Assembly: GCF_002843175.1 (NCBI RefSeq)
Contig: NZ_PJEO01000033.1
Location: 1-64,000 of the forward strand
Direction: 5' to 3'
From: Confluentibacter flavum
GTDB lineage: Bacteria; Bacteroidota; Bacteroidia; Flavobacteriales; Flavobacteriaceae
Length of the DNA stretch: 64,000 nt
Numbering within the stretch: position 1 is the stretch's first letter; each line of letters starts with the position of its first letter. The position numbers and the translations under genes were made by a program. A model generated the notes under the pieces. That model was not told the origin of the DNA. It did no database searches and saw only the letters and a program-made list of their open reading frames with translations. Below are positions 17,446 through 24,969 of the stretch, one piece after another.

Positions 17446-17472
17446 CCCCTCCTAACCTCCCCAAAAGGGGGG
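17446..17472. repeat. CCCCTCC/GGGGGG intergenic repeat, left copy
   Basis: CCCCTCCTAACCTCCCCAAA plus GGGGGG directly follows the first transketolase gene. It is an inverted relative of the copy at 17531 and of the one at 15096. Confidence 0.7.
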
Positions 17473-17530
17473 AATCTTTAGATAACCTATAAACAATGAT
17501 TACTATAATTTAAATAATACCTAAAAAAAG

Positions 17531-17557
17531 TCCCTCCTTTGGAGGGATTAGGGAGGC
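17531..17557. repeat. TCCCTCC/GGAGGG intergenic repeat, right copy
   Basis: TCCCTCCTTTGGAGGGATTA plus GGGAGGC lies just before the second transketolase gene, in the opposite direction to the copy at 17446. Its GGGAGG end sits 3-8 bases before the ATG and may serve as a ribosome-binding site. Confidence 0.7.
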
Positions 17558-17559
17558 TT

Positions 17560-18513
17560 ATGAAAACATATACATATACAGAAAAAAAAGATACAAGAAG
17601 TGGTTTTGGAGCTGGCTTAGCTGAACTTGGAAGAACGAACCCTAATGTTGTAGCTCTTTGCGCCGATTTAGTTGGATCTTTAAAAATGGAAAAATTTATT
17701 GAAGAAAACCCTGAGCGTTTTTTTCAAATAGGTATTGCTGAAGCTAATATGATGGGCATTGCTGCTGGTTTAACTATTGGAGGTAAAATACCATTTACAG
17801 GTACTTTCGCTAATTTTTCAACAGGTCGTGTGTACGATCAAATTCGTCAATCTATAGCCTATTCAGATAAAAACGTAAAAATATGTGCATCGCACGCGGG
17901 TTTAACATTGGGTGAAGATGGTGCAACGCATCAAATCCTAGAGGATATCGGTCTTATGAAAATGTTACCAGGTATGACTGTTATCAATACGTGTGATTAC
18001 AACCAAACAAAAGCAGCGACCATCGCTATTGCAGATTATCACGGTCCCGTTTATTTACGTTTTGGAAGACCTGTAGTTCCAATTTTCACACCAGAAGACC
18101 AAAAATTCGAAATTGGCAAAGCTGTTATGCTTACCGAAGGTACCGATGTCACTATTGTGGCTACCGGACATTTAGTTTGGGAAGCTTTGGAAGCTTCAAA
18201 AGTATTGTTTGAAAAAGGCATTTCTGCTGAAGTTATAAACATTCATACCATCAAACCTTTAGATGAAGAAGCTATTCTTAAATCCGTAGCAAAAACAGGA
18301 TGTATTGTAACTGCGGAAGAACACAATTATCTTGGTGGATTGGGTGAAAGTGTCGCTAGAGTTTTGGCATTGAACAATCCAACTCCGCAAGAATTTGTAG
18401 CGACCAATGATACTTTTGGTGAATCTGGAATACCTTCGCAACTTATGGACAAATACGGCTTAAATAGTGCCGCCATAGTTGAAAAATCGTTATCAGTTAT
18501 AAAAAGAAAGTAA
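17560..18513 (+). CDS. Transketolase, C-terminal subunit
   Basis: Completes transketolase with the pyrimidine-binding domain and the C-terminal domain. The 317 residues include FFQIGIAEANMMGIAAGL with the catalytic glutamate (about 56-73), FANFSTGRVYDQIRQSIAYS, CASHAGLTLGEDGATHQ, and the C-terminal GLGESVARVL with EEHNYLGGLG. The ATG at 17560 is used; an in-frame TTG at 17539 falls inside the repeat. The two genes are 117 bases apart because of the inserted inverted repeats, but the order and strand still fit one operon. Confidence 0.96.
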   Translation: MKTYTYTEKKDTRSGFGAGLAELGRTNPNVVALCADLVGSLKMEKFIEENPERFFQIGIAEANMMGIAAGLTIGGKIPFTGTFANFSTGRVYDQIRQSIAYSDKNVKICASHAGLTLGEDGATHQILEDIGLMKMLPGMTVINTCDYNQTKAATIAIADYHGPVYLRFGRPVVPIFTPEDQKFEIGKAVMLTEGTDVTIVATGHLVWEALEASKVLFEKGISAEVINIHTIKPLDEEAILKSVAKTGCIVTAEEHNYLGGLGESVARVLALNNPTPQEFVATNDTFGESGIPSQLMDKYGLNSAAIVEKSLSVIKRK

Positions 18514-18661
18514 TAATATTCGTTTGGCAACGTTTTTGATTGAGTACAATATCTAGTTTCAATCAGTATATAATTACATATAGTACTGTATGTAAAATTC
18601 ATTTATCTAATTATATAACAAACTAAATTAATTATATAACGGATAACTATTAAGGACTATA

Positions 18662-18669
18662 TACTTTTG
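18662..18669 (+). promoter_or_regulatory. Promoter -7 element of the outer-membrane protein gene
   Basis: TACTTTTG fits TAnnTTTG and lies 40 bases before the ATG at 18709. It overlaps the TTG at 18667, so translation from that codon is unlikely. Confidence 0.65.
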
Positions 18670-18708
18670 GAAAAGAAAAAAACTCAAGTCAAATTAAAAA
18701 CGAAACTT

Positions 18709-19323
18709 ATGAAAAATTTAAAAAGTAAATTAAATGCTAGTAAAAAAACTATTTTACTAGCATTATTTTTGGTAGCAATATCATCATTTACCTATGCTCA
18801 AACTGCAACAGGATTTGGTATTAAAGGAGGTTTAAACTACAATGCCAATGGTGATTATTTTGAGTCTATAGAAAGTAATGCTAAAAATCCGGACAGAAAC
18901 GTGGGTTATCATGTTGGTTTATTTGGAAAAATAGGCAACAAAATATACTTTAGACCAGAACTTGTATATACCAGTACCAAGAGTGATTATGATAATGAAA
19001 GCTTTGAAATGCAAAAACTGGATGCACCTATGTTAATTGGTATTAATATATTAGGACCTCTTAGTGTTTTCGCTGGACCTTCGTTTCAATATATTTTAGA
19101 TTCTGAATTTAATGGTGTTACCTTTGATGATATAGAAAATGAATTCAGCGTTGGCCTAAATTTTGGTATCGGCCTTAACATTAATAAACTCGGAATAGAC
19201 TTAAGGTACGAACGAGGTTTTAGTGAAAACGAGGCTACTTTTATAGGTAATAATGGTGTTGGAACCAGTAGATTAGATACCAGACCTAATCAGCTTATTT
19301 TAAGTTTATCATTGATATTATAA
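18709..19323 (+). CDS. Outer-membrane beta-barrel protein (porin-like, PorT/OmpW-size)
   Basis: A 204-residue protein with a signal peptide ending TYAQ (about 13-31). The mature part alternates polar and hydrophobic residues in short strands: GFGIKGGLNYN, GYHVGLFGKIGNKIYFRPELVYTS, PMLIGINILGPLSVFAGPSFQY, FSVGLNFGIGLNINKLGIDLRYERGF, and it ends in the hydrophobic NQLILSLSLIL expected of a barrel's last strand. This is the outer membrane beta-barrel domain family that is very frequent in Bacteroidota. Function is unknown. A bidirectional terminator follows. Confidence 0.85.
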   Translation: MKNLKSKLNASKKTILLALFLVAISSFTYAQTATGFGIKGGLNYNANGDYFESIESNAKNPDRNVGYHVGLFGKIGNKIYFRPELVYTSTKSDYDNESFEMQKLDAPMLIGINILGPLSVFAGPSFQYILDSEFNGVTFDDIENEFSVGLNFGIGLNINKLGIDLRYERGFSENEATFIGNNGVGTSRLDTRPNQLILSLSLIL

Positions 19324-19339
19324 ACGCATTTGTATAAAT

Positions 19340-19377
19340 AAAAAAGCTCACTAAAATTAATTTTAGTGAGCTTTTTT
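19340..19377. terminator. Bidirectional intrinsic terminator
   Basis: AAAAAAGCTCACTAAAA pairs perfectly with TTTTAGTGAGCTTTTTT over a short TTAA centre. It lies between convergent genes (ends at 19323 and 19400) and can serve both. Confidence 0.93.
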
Positions 19378-19399
19378 ATTTATACATTTTTAAGAACTT

Positions 19400-20464
19400 T
19401 TACTTAGCATCTAAATAATCTGGAATACCATCTGAATCTGTATCTGGAAATGTTATGATAGTTCCTGTATAAGTACCATCTTGCTCTTTTTTAATTTTAT
19501 TTATAAGTACTTGATTGGTTTGTAAAGACGTGTCAAGAACCTCTTGCCTTGTTGGTTTATTAACTGTTGCAACTTCAATTTCATTCTTAGTTAAAACACC
19601 ATCACCATCATCATCTGCATCTGCATAATCAGGATTAAAATCACCATCGGTATCATCATCATCTGGATCATTGGCATTTTCAAAATTAACCGTAAATTCA
19701 CCATCATCAGTTAAATCTTCTAAATAAGATGGAATACCATCGCCATCATGATCGTTTTGAAACATTTGAAACAATTCAAACTTAAATACTATTGGTGAAT
19801 ACGCTGAAAGATTAGTTTGAGCATTCGAAAAATATGCTAACCCTGAAGGTAAAAACATGACGCCTACTCCGTGATTTATAAAATTCACGGTGCCATCATC
19901 GTTATCAACAAAAGATTCTGCCGTATTAAAATCCGGCAATACTTTTCTCCAGCCAGAAATTAAATTGGTTAAATCTAATGTTACAGGTGTTACTGCACTA
20001 TCAAATACTTCATTATCTAAAGTAAAACCTTCATAAGTAACAACAATGTTATCAGCAAAAGTAGGTGAATCTTCTCCGCCACCCTCATTTAATACAAGAA
20101 CATAAAATTCATAATCCGTGTCAGCAAAATTAACTGTTTTGGCTGGTTCAACGGCAGTCATTAACAATTCACTACCATCTGGCACAACTTCTCCGTCAGC
20201 TAATTTCGTTATAATAAGATCGGATATGCTTGGGTTTGGATTTGATTCGAAATCTACTGAATTATAATAATGGCTTTCTAAATAACCAATTAAAGAATCA
20301 TTGTCAATTATTTGTTGTTCACCTCGATCCCTAGGAGGTGTTACAGGTGTAACGTCATCGTCATCTTTTTTACAAGACAGTAAACCCAATGCTAAAAATA
20401 AAATAAGTAACCCTATTTTTCCTAAATTCATTCGCAATTTTTTGGTATTTTTTTCTAATTTCAT
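19400..20464 (-). CDS. FKBP-type peptidyl-prolyl isomerase-like lipoprotein with Asp-rich calcium repeats
   Basis: A 354-residue lipoprotein: signal peptide with LLSC, then a short Asp run. The middle part has FKBP features (NIVVTYEGFTLDNEVFD, a GW after a hydrophobic stretch, FLPSGLAYF, SPIVFKFELF), so it probably folds as, and may act as, a prolyl isomerase. The C-terminal 120 residues carry DxDxDGxxD units (DHDGDGIPSYLED, DADDDGDGVLTKNE, DTDSDGIPDYLD), typical of thrombospondin type 3 or EF-hand-like calcium sites. The start at 20464 is preferred because an in-frame ATG at 20491 coincides with the expected transcription start; 20431 is also possible. Confidence 0.8.
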   Translation of the reverse strand: MKLEKNTKKLRMNLGKIGLLILFLALGLLSCKKDDDDVTPVTPPRDRGEQQIIDNDSLIGYLESHYYNSVDFESNPNPSISDLIITKLADGEVVPDGSELLMTAVEPAKTVNFADTDYEFYVLVLNEGGGEDSPTFADNIVVTYEGFTLDNEVFDSAVTPVTLDLTNLISGWRKVLPDFNTAESFVDNDDGTVNFINHGVGVMFLPSGLAYFSNAQTNLSAYSPIVFKFELFQMFQNDHDGDGIPSYLEDLTDDGEFTVNFENANDPDDDDTDGDFNPDYADADDDGDGVLTKNEIEVATVNKPTRQEVLDTSLQTNQVLINKIKKEQDGTYTGTIITFPDTDSDGIPDYLDAK

Positions 20465-20494
20465 ACAATACAATATATAATCATTCAACATTTA

Positions 20495-20502
20495 CAAATT
20501 TA
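20495..20502 (-). promoter_or_regulatory. Promoter -7 element of the FKBP-like lipoprotein gene
   Basis: TAAATTTG on the minus strand fits TAnnTTTG. The start of transcription would fall near 20489, so translation must begin at 20464 or later. Confidence 0.55.
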
Positions 20503-20601
20503 AATAGTAAATGCATCATTATTGTTTATTTTTGAGGTCGCAAGATACAATTTTAATATAATCTTGTACAACAACATTAACGTAGTTTTTATAATTATTA
20601 T

Positions 20602-20979
20602 ATGCGAATTGATAAGTATTTATGGTGTGTTAGGTACTATAAAACAAGAACTTTAGCAACTATCGCTTGCAAAAAGGGACATATTAGGATAAACAATGAT
20701 ATTGTAAAACCTAGTAGAGAAGTTTATGCACAGGATAAGATTGAGATTAGGTTAAATCAAATCAAATATCAAATTACCGTAAATGACCTCCCTGAAAGCA
20801 GAGTTGGAGCGAAATTGGTAGATATATATAGAATTGACCACACACCCAAAGAGCAGTTTGAAGCACAAGAACTCTTAAAATATGCTAAAGATTATTATAG
20901 AGAAAAAGGCGTGGGAAGGCCAACCAAAAAAGACAGAAGGGACATAGACGAATTTAAGGATGAAGCATCTGATGATTGA
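20602..20979 (+). CDS. S4-domain RNA-binding protein (HslR-like)
   Basis: A 125-residue protein whose first half is an S4 RNA-binding fold: MRIDKYLWCVRYYKTRTLAT, then KKGHIRINNDIVKPSREVYAQDKIEI. The Hsp15/HslR family binds stalled 50S subunits carrying peptidyl-tRNA after heat shock. The C-terminal part is charged (KDYYREKGVGRPTKKDRRDIDEF), also typical. Gene is alone, ahead of a phosphoribosyltransferase gene on the same strand 113 bases away. Confidence in the fold is high; the stress role is inferred from the family. Confidence 0.9.
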   Translation: MRIDKYLWCVRYYKTRTLATIACKKGHIRINNDIVKPSREVYAQDKIEIRLNQIKYQITVNDLPESRVGAKLVDIYRIDHTPKEQFEAQELLKYAKDYYREKGVGRPTKKDRRDIDEFKDEASDD

Positions 20980-21092
20980 ATTTTAATACCAAAGAAAATT
21001 AATCTATGTCTGTTTTAGGTCTGATTTGAAAAAAAATAAAATGAACAGATAAAAATGAGTAATTTTATGCTTTAATTTTTTAACCAAAACCC

Positions 21093-21596
21093 ATGGAAGT
21101 TAAAAACAACATTATACTAAACCACGACGAAATCAATCATAAAATTAGACGCATTGCGTTTCAAATTTATGAATCAAACGTGAATGAAAAGGAAGTGGTT
21201 TTGGCTGGTATAGATAGTAATGGCTATGTCTTTGCAAAAAAATTAAAAGCTGTGCTTCAAAAAATATCCGACATAGATGTAATTCTTTGCAAAGTAACCA
21301 TTGATAAAAAAAATCCATGGTTGGAAATTAAAACGACACTATCTCCTGAAGATTATAAAAATAAATCTTTGGTTTTGGTTGATGATGTTTTAAATTCTGG
21401 AACAACACTAATTTATGGTGTAAAACATTTTTTGAATGTCCCATTAAAACAATTTAAAACAGCTGTTTTGGTAAATAGAAACCACAAAAAATATCCTGTT
21501 AAAGCCGATTTTAAAGGCATTTCCTTATCTACTTCCTTACACGAACATGTACATATAAATTTAGACGGAAAATCTTTTGAGGCCTTTTTAGAGTAA
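21093..21596 (+). CDS. Phosphoribosyltransferase family protein (PyrR-like)
   Basis: A 167-residue type I phosphoribosyltransferase. The PRPP loop LVLVDDVLNSGTTLIYG (about 96-112) is the signature, and LAGIDSNGYVFAKKL (about 34-48) forms the flexible N-terminal part. The size and the N terminus (HDEINHKIRRIAFQIYE) resemble PyrR, the uracil phosphoribosyltransferase and pyrimidine attenuation regulator, as found in flavobacteria. No pyr genes are nearby. It converges on aroK with a 9-base overlap of the two 3' ends. Confidence 0.85.
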   Translation: MEVKNNIILNHDEINHKIRRIAFQIYESNVNEKEVVLAGIDSNGYVFAKKLKAVLQKISDIDVILCKVTIDKKNPWLEIKTTLSPEDYKNKSLVLVDDVLNSGTTLIYGVKHFLNVPLKQFKTAVLVNRNHKKYPVKADFKGISLSTSLHEHVHINLDGKSFEAFLE

Positions 21597-22109
21597 ATTT
21601 AAAAGCAATTCTTCTACAATCTCAGATTCCGTTTTATTATCGGTTGTAATTTTTGCTTCGGCCAGATTATAAAATTGAGAGCGTTCAAACAAATGTTTAC
21701 CTATAAACTCTGAAAGTAAATCATCTGTTTCTATATGTGCTAATAAAGGGCGTTTGGATTTTTCATTTTTTAATCTACTAACCAAAGCAGGAATACTAGT
21801 TTTTAAGTAAATACTTTTAGAATTAGTATCGCTTAAAATAACATCCATGTTGTTTCCATAGCAAGGTGTGCCGCCCCCCAATGATAAAACCACATTGTTT
21901 TTATGCTCTAAAATAGCTTTCAAATACGCTGTTTCCAACTTTCTAAAATAAATTTCCCCTCTAGATTTAAAAATATTTACAATAGTGGTTTGCTCCTTTT
22001 TTTCGATATAATCATCTAAATCAATAAAATCATAATTCAATTTATTTGCTAAAATCTTCCCTATAGTTGACTTTCCGGAAGCCATATACCCAATTAATAT
22101 TACATTCAT
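21588..22109 (-). CDS. aroK: Shikimate kinase
   Basis: Phosphorylates shikimate at O3 with ATP in the chorismate pathway. The 173 residues contain Walker A GYMASGKSTIGK (7-18), the shikimate-binding DLDDYIE (32-38), FRKLETAYL with the conserved Arg-x-x-Glu (about 56-64), LSLGGGTPC (about 75-83), and the lid with KSKRPLLA (about 115-122). All substrate-binding Asp and Arg residues are there. It is a single gene next to tRNA-Lys. Confidence 0.95.
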   Translation of the reverse strand: MNVILIGYMASGKSTIGKILANKLNYDFIDLDDYIEKKEQTTIVNIFKSRGEIYFRKLETAYLKAILEHKNNVVLSLGGGTPCYGNNMDVILSDTNSKSIYLKTSIPALVSRLKNEKSKRPLLAHIETDDLLSEFIGKHLFERSQFYNLAEAKITTDNKTESEIVEELLLNLL

Positions 22110-22185
22110 TATTTGGCTTTTAATTGATTCTTAAAAAGATAGATATTCGTCAGGCAAAAAAACAAAAAATTATACAAAAAAAGCA

Positions 22186-22215
22186 TTGTTTTATTAATTA
22201 AACATTTTATATTTG
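22186..22215 (+). promoter_or_regulatory. Promoter of tRNA-Lys
   Basis: TTG (22186-22188) and TATATTTG (22208-22215) are 19 bases apart, and GCACCC follows at once. This matches rRNA promoter P2 base for base over the -7 element and discriminator. Confidence 0.8.
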
Positions 22216-22235
22216 CACCCTCATTAAAGAGACTA

Positions 22236-22308
22236 GACCTGGTAGCTCAGTTGGTAGAGCATTTCACTTTTAATGAAAGGGTCCTGGGTTCGAATCCCAG
22301 CCCGGTCA
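22236..22308 (+). tRNA. tRNA-Lys (anticodon TTT)
   Basis: 73 bases fold into the full cloverleaf. The anticodon stem TTTCA/TGAAA carries the loop CTTTTAA with anticodon TTT at 22269-22271; the T arm is CTGGG TTCGAAT CCCAG; the discriminator base is A. CCA is not encoded. The acceptor stem GACCTGG/CCCGGTC has one mismatch, U5 against C68. The promoter at 22186 and the terminator at 22338 make it a single-gene unit. Confidence 0.96.
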
Positions 22309-22314
22309 CTTTTA

Positions 22315-22360
22315 ATTAACTTTCAACAAGTGGTTACAAAGCCTTGAAAATTATAATATT
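22315..22360 (+). repeat. Direct repeat behind tRNA-Lys, copy 1 (possible attachment site)
   Basis: ATTAACTTTCAACAAGTGGT followed by TACAAAGCC and onward to TTATAATATT is found again at 46207 with only a few changes, and its first 35 bases again at 31896. Copy 1 starts seven bases after the tRNA and contains the left arm of its terminator. Repeats beside a tRNA gene that enclose accessory genes suggest integration scars. Confidence 0.6.
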
Positions 22361-22371
22361 TTCAAGGCTTT
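22338..22371 (+). terminator. Intrinsic terminator of tRNA-Lys
   Basis: AAAGCCTTGAAAA (22338-22350) and TTTTCAAGGCTTT (22359-22371) form a perfect 13-bp stem with an 8-base loop, followed by ACTTTTTTA. Confidence 0.92.
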
Positions 22372-22655
22372 ACTTTTTTAGGAGATTTTTTATTCTATAT
22401 GATTTAATTTAAAAGGATTTATGTGAATATAAAAACTACTCGTAGGTGAAAACTAGTATTCAATTTTTCAGGAATTCACTGATAATACCATTATCAAAAA
22501 CAATAAACCTCTCAGAAGAAACCGCAGTTAATGATATTACAAAAATGCAATCTTAACAATAACAAGGACTACTAATAAATCTGGTGCCTGATATATATCA
22601 TAGTTTCTATTTAAAAAACAGTTTAAATTTAGCTAGAATTCTAAAAGTATATGCG
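22372..22655. promoter_or_regulatory. Regulatory region before the stress-protein operon
   Basis: No gene here. It holds a 7-bp inverted repeat TGATAAT-ACC-ATTATCA (22480-22496) and the palindrome TGATATATATCA (22589-22600), whose centre is 29.5 bases before a -7-like TAAATTTA (22624-22631). That places the palindrome near -42, where class II Crp/Fnr-type activators bind. No -33 TTTG is seen, as expected for an activated promoter. The same palindrome with the same spacing precedes the gene at 28969. Confidence 0.6.
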
Positions 22656-23507
22656 ATGCTATCCATACTTCTTCCTACAGATTTTTCCGAAAATTCAATG
22701 AATGCAGTCAAATATGCCTTGGATTTTTTTAAACAACAAAAGGTTGATTTTTTCTTTATGCATGCCTATCAAAACGATTTCTATAATCATGAAGATTTGG
22801 TCTATCGTGAGGTTTTCGATGATGTTCTGGAGAAGGTGAAGAGCCAATCACAAAAAAATCTTGAAAATCTTCTTGATACCGTAAAAAAAATGGCCCCAAA
22901 CCCTAAGTTTAGCTATCATATCTTATCTGCTTATAATACGTTGGTATATGAAGCTAATTTAATTGCTGAAGCCAAGAATATTGATTTGATTGTAATGGGC
23001 ACTAAAGGAAAGTCGGACGACCGACATATTATATTTGGAAGTCATACTTTTCAGGTTTTGAAGTACGTGAATTGTCCTGTTTTGGCGATTCCTTCGCATT
23101 ATACCAATATGCAGCCAAAACGAATTTTGTTTCCAACCGATTATCTCATTCCCTACAAACGTCGCGAACTAAAATTGTTATGTGAACTGGGCACATCTTA
23201 TAGAAGCATTATTGATGTATTGTATATTTCGATGAGTGATAAACTATCCCTTAGACAAGAAGACAACAAAGCTTTTATAAAGGAAACTGTTTGTAAAACC
23301 AAGGTTGATTTTCACATAGAACATAGTAAAAAAATAACAGAAACGATTCAAGATTATATAAAGAACAATCATATAGATATGTTGGTTATGGTCAATACCC
23401 AACATTCATTTTTAGAGGATATGCTGTTTCCATCTAATATAGATATAGTAAGTGTGGACCTTAAAATACCACTTTTAGCACTACAAAATACCATGCGTTA
23501 TATATAA
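22656..23507 (+). CDS. Universal stress protein, two-domain
   Basis: A 283-residue cytoplasmic protein with two UspA folds. Domain 1 (1-145) has the start SILLPTDFSENSMNAVKYAL and the ATP-loop pattern VMGTKGKSDDRHIIFGSHTFQVL (Gly-x-x-Gly...Gly-Ser/Thr); domain 2 (about 150-283) is more diverged, with RILFPTDY and no clear ATP loop. The ATG at 22656 is used, because a GTG upstream (22584) lies before the predicted transcription start. It heads a group of three USP genes with gaps of 28 bases and a 4-base overlap. Likely under the palindrome at 22589. Confidence 0.92.
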   Translation: MLSILLPTDFSENSMNAVKYALDFFKQQKVDFFFMHAYQNDFYNHEDLVYREVFDDVLEKVKSQSQKNLENLLDTVKKMAPNPKFSYHILSAYNTLVYEANLIAEAKNIDLIVMGTKGKSDDRHIIFGSHTFQVLKYVNCPVLAIPSHYTNMQPKRILFPTDYLIPYKRRELKLLCELGTSYRSIIDVLYISMSDKLSLRQEDNKAFIKETVCKTKVDFHIEHSKKITETIQDYIKNNHIDMLVMVNTQHSFLEDMLFPSNIDIVSVDLKIPLLALQNTMRYI

Positions 23508-23535
23508 TTACATTAAAAATGATTGGTTATGAAAC

Positions 23536-23979
23536 ATGAAATGTCCGATTCTAGCCATTCCATCCGATTTTGAATATGAGTCACCATTTGAGATTCTGTT
23601 TCCAACCGATCTTGATGTTGATTATCAAAAAACATCATTAGACTTTCTGGTAGATATTGCAGTAACCCATCATTCAAGAATACATGTCATGCACGTATCT
23701 ACTGGCTATGCTTTTACTGAAGAACAAGAGAACCATAAAATGATATTGGAAGACATGTTTAAAAGCACGGCTTATTTATTCCATGATTTTGAAAGTATGG
23801 AGATAGCTGATGCCATTAATAAATTTCAGTTTAAACATAAAATCAATATGTTAGCCATGATAAACAACAAGCATTCGTTTTTTGAAAATTTATTTTTCAA
23901 GAATACAATCAATCAAATTGGTTTTCATTTGAATATTCCATTTTTGGTAATTCCTTCTAAAACATACCGTGAGCCATGA
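23536..23979 (+). CDS. Truncated universal stress protein (second half only)
   Basis: A 147-residue protein that starts MKCPILAIPSDFEYESPFEILFPTD. In its neighbours the same words (NCPVLAIPSHY, then ILFPTDY) mark the end of USP domain 1 and the start of domain 2, so the whole first domain is missing here. The rest of domain 2 is intact and in frame (MHVSTGYAFTEEQ, INMLAMINNKHSFFENLFF, PFLVIPS). It was probably made by an internal deletion and may or may not be functional. It overlaps the next USP gene by four bases (ATGA). Confidence 0.8.
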   Translation: MKCPILAIPSDFEYESPFEILFPTDLDVDYQKTSLDFLVDIAVTHHSRIHVMHVSTGYAFTEEQENHKMILEDMFKSTAYLFHDFESMEIADAINKFQFKHKINMLAMINNKHSFFENLFFKNTINQIGFHLNIPFLVIPSKTYREP

Positions 23980-24818
23980 AAACAAATACATTAAATATTT
24001 TATTGCCAACCGATTTTTCAGATAATGCTTGGAACGCTATTGTATATGCTTTAAAATTATATGCTGACGAATATTGTACCTTTTATTTTTTACATTCCAC
24101 ATACATCTCAAATTCAGTGTCCAGAACTTATATTACAGCACATTATGTTGAAAAACTAAAAGAAGAGGCTTTAAGGGAATTGGCGGAATTAAAAGCCCAG
24201 ATGGAAATTGTCGATGCCAATGCCAACCATGATTTCAAAACGCTTTTATTTGAAGAGGAACTCATGGATGCCGTTTTTAAAGCAATTAAGCAAAATACCA
24301 TTGATATCGTTGTGATGGGAACCAAGGGAACAACAGGTTCAATTGAATATTTTTATGGAAGCAATACAGTTAAAGTAATTAAAAAGATTAAAGACTGTCC
24401 TGTCTTAATTATCCCAGAGGATCGTGATTTTGTTACGCCAAAGCAAATAGCGTTTCCAACAGATTACAATCGTTTCTATGATGATAAAGAATTAAGGCCA
24501 CTTAAAAGTATGGCAGATTTATTCAATTCCAAAATTCGAGTAGTACATATAAGTGTCGAGAAAAAATTGTCAAGTATTCAAGAATATAATATGACGATGC
24601 TTAAAAACTATCTGGCAGATTATGAATGCAGTTTTCATTGGTTGCCCAATCATCCAAAAAAAGCAGAAGCCATTGCAGCATTTATTGAAGATTTGGAAAT
24701 AAAGATGCTGGCTATGGTAAAATATGAACACAGCCTCCTTGAAATGATAGTAAATGAGCCAGTGATAAAGAAATTGGCGCTTCATCCTAAAGTTCCCATA
24801 TTCGTAATACCAGAGTGA
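23976..24818 (+). CDS. Universal stress protein, two-domain
   Basis: A 280-residue two-domain UspA-family protein. Domain 1 begins NILLPTDFSDNAWNAIVYAL and carries the nucleotide loop VMGTKGTTGSIEYFYGSNTVKV (Gly-x-x-Gly then Gly-Ser, about 112-134); domain 2 begins IAFPTDYNRFYD and lacks the loop. The start overlaps the stop of the truncated USP gene, so translation is likely coupled. A TGATATTTATCA palindrome follows its stop codon by two bases, before the ATPase gene. Confidence 0.92.
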   Translation: MKTNTLNILLPTDFSDNAWNAIVYALKLYADEYCTFYFLHSTYISNSVSRTYITAHYVEKLKEEALRELAELKAQMEIVDANANHDFKTLLFEEELMDAVFKAIKQNTIDIVVMGTKGTTGSIEYFYGSNTVKVIKKIKDCPVLIIPEDRDFVTPKQIAFPTDYNRFYDDKELRPLKSMADLFNSKIRVVHISVEKKLSSIQEYNMTMLKNYLADYECSFHWLPNHPKKAEAIAAFIEDLEIKMLAMVKYEHSLLEMIVNEPVIKKLALHPKVPIFVIPE

Positions 24819-24820
24819 GC

Positions 24821-24832
24821 TGATATTTATCA
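24821..24832. promoter_or_regulatory. TGATnnnnATCA palindrome before the cation ATPase gene
   Basis: TGATATTTATCA is a perfect 4+4 palindrome of the Crp/Fnr core type. A -7-like TAGGTTTT lies at 24859-24866, 32.5 bases from the palindrome centre, which is three bases more than at the other two sites. Confidence 0.45.
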
Positions 24833-24969
24833 TTGCCATAAAGCATATTCTCAATTAATAGGTTTTCTTATGAAATATTATATCACATGTTTGTCCCTAA
24901 TGCTTTGCTAGGACTGTTTTCCTTGGTTATGTCTTTATTTATTAAATTAGATACCATACCTAAACAATT

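Noticed and set aside
22584-22655. GTG start extending the first universal stress protein by 24 codons
   Set aside because: It lies before and across the palindrome and -7 element; the family start SILLPTDFS fits the ATG at 22656.
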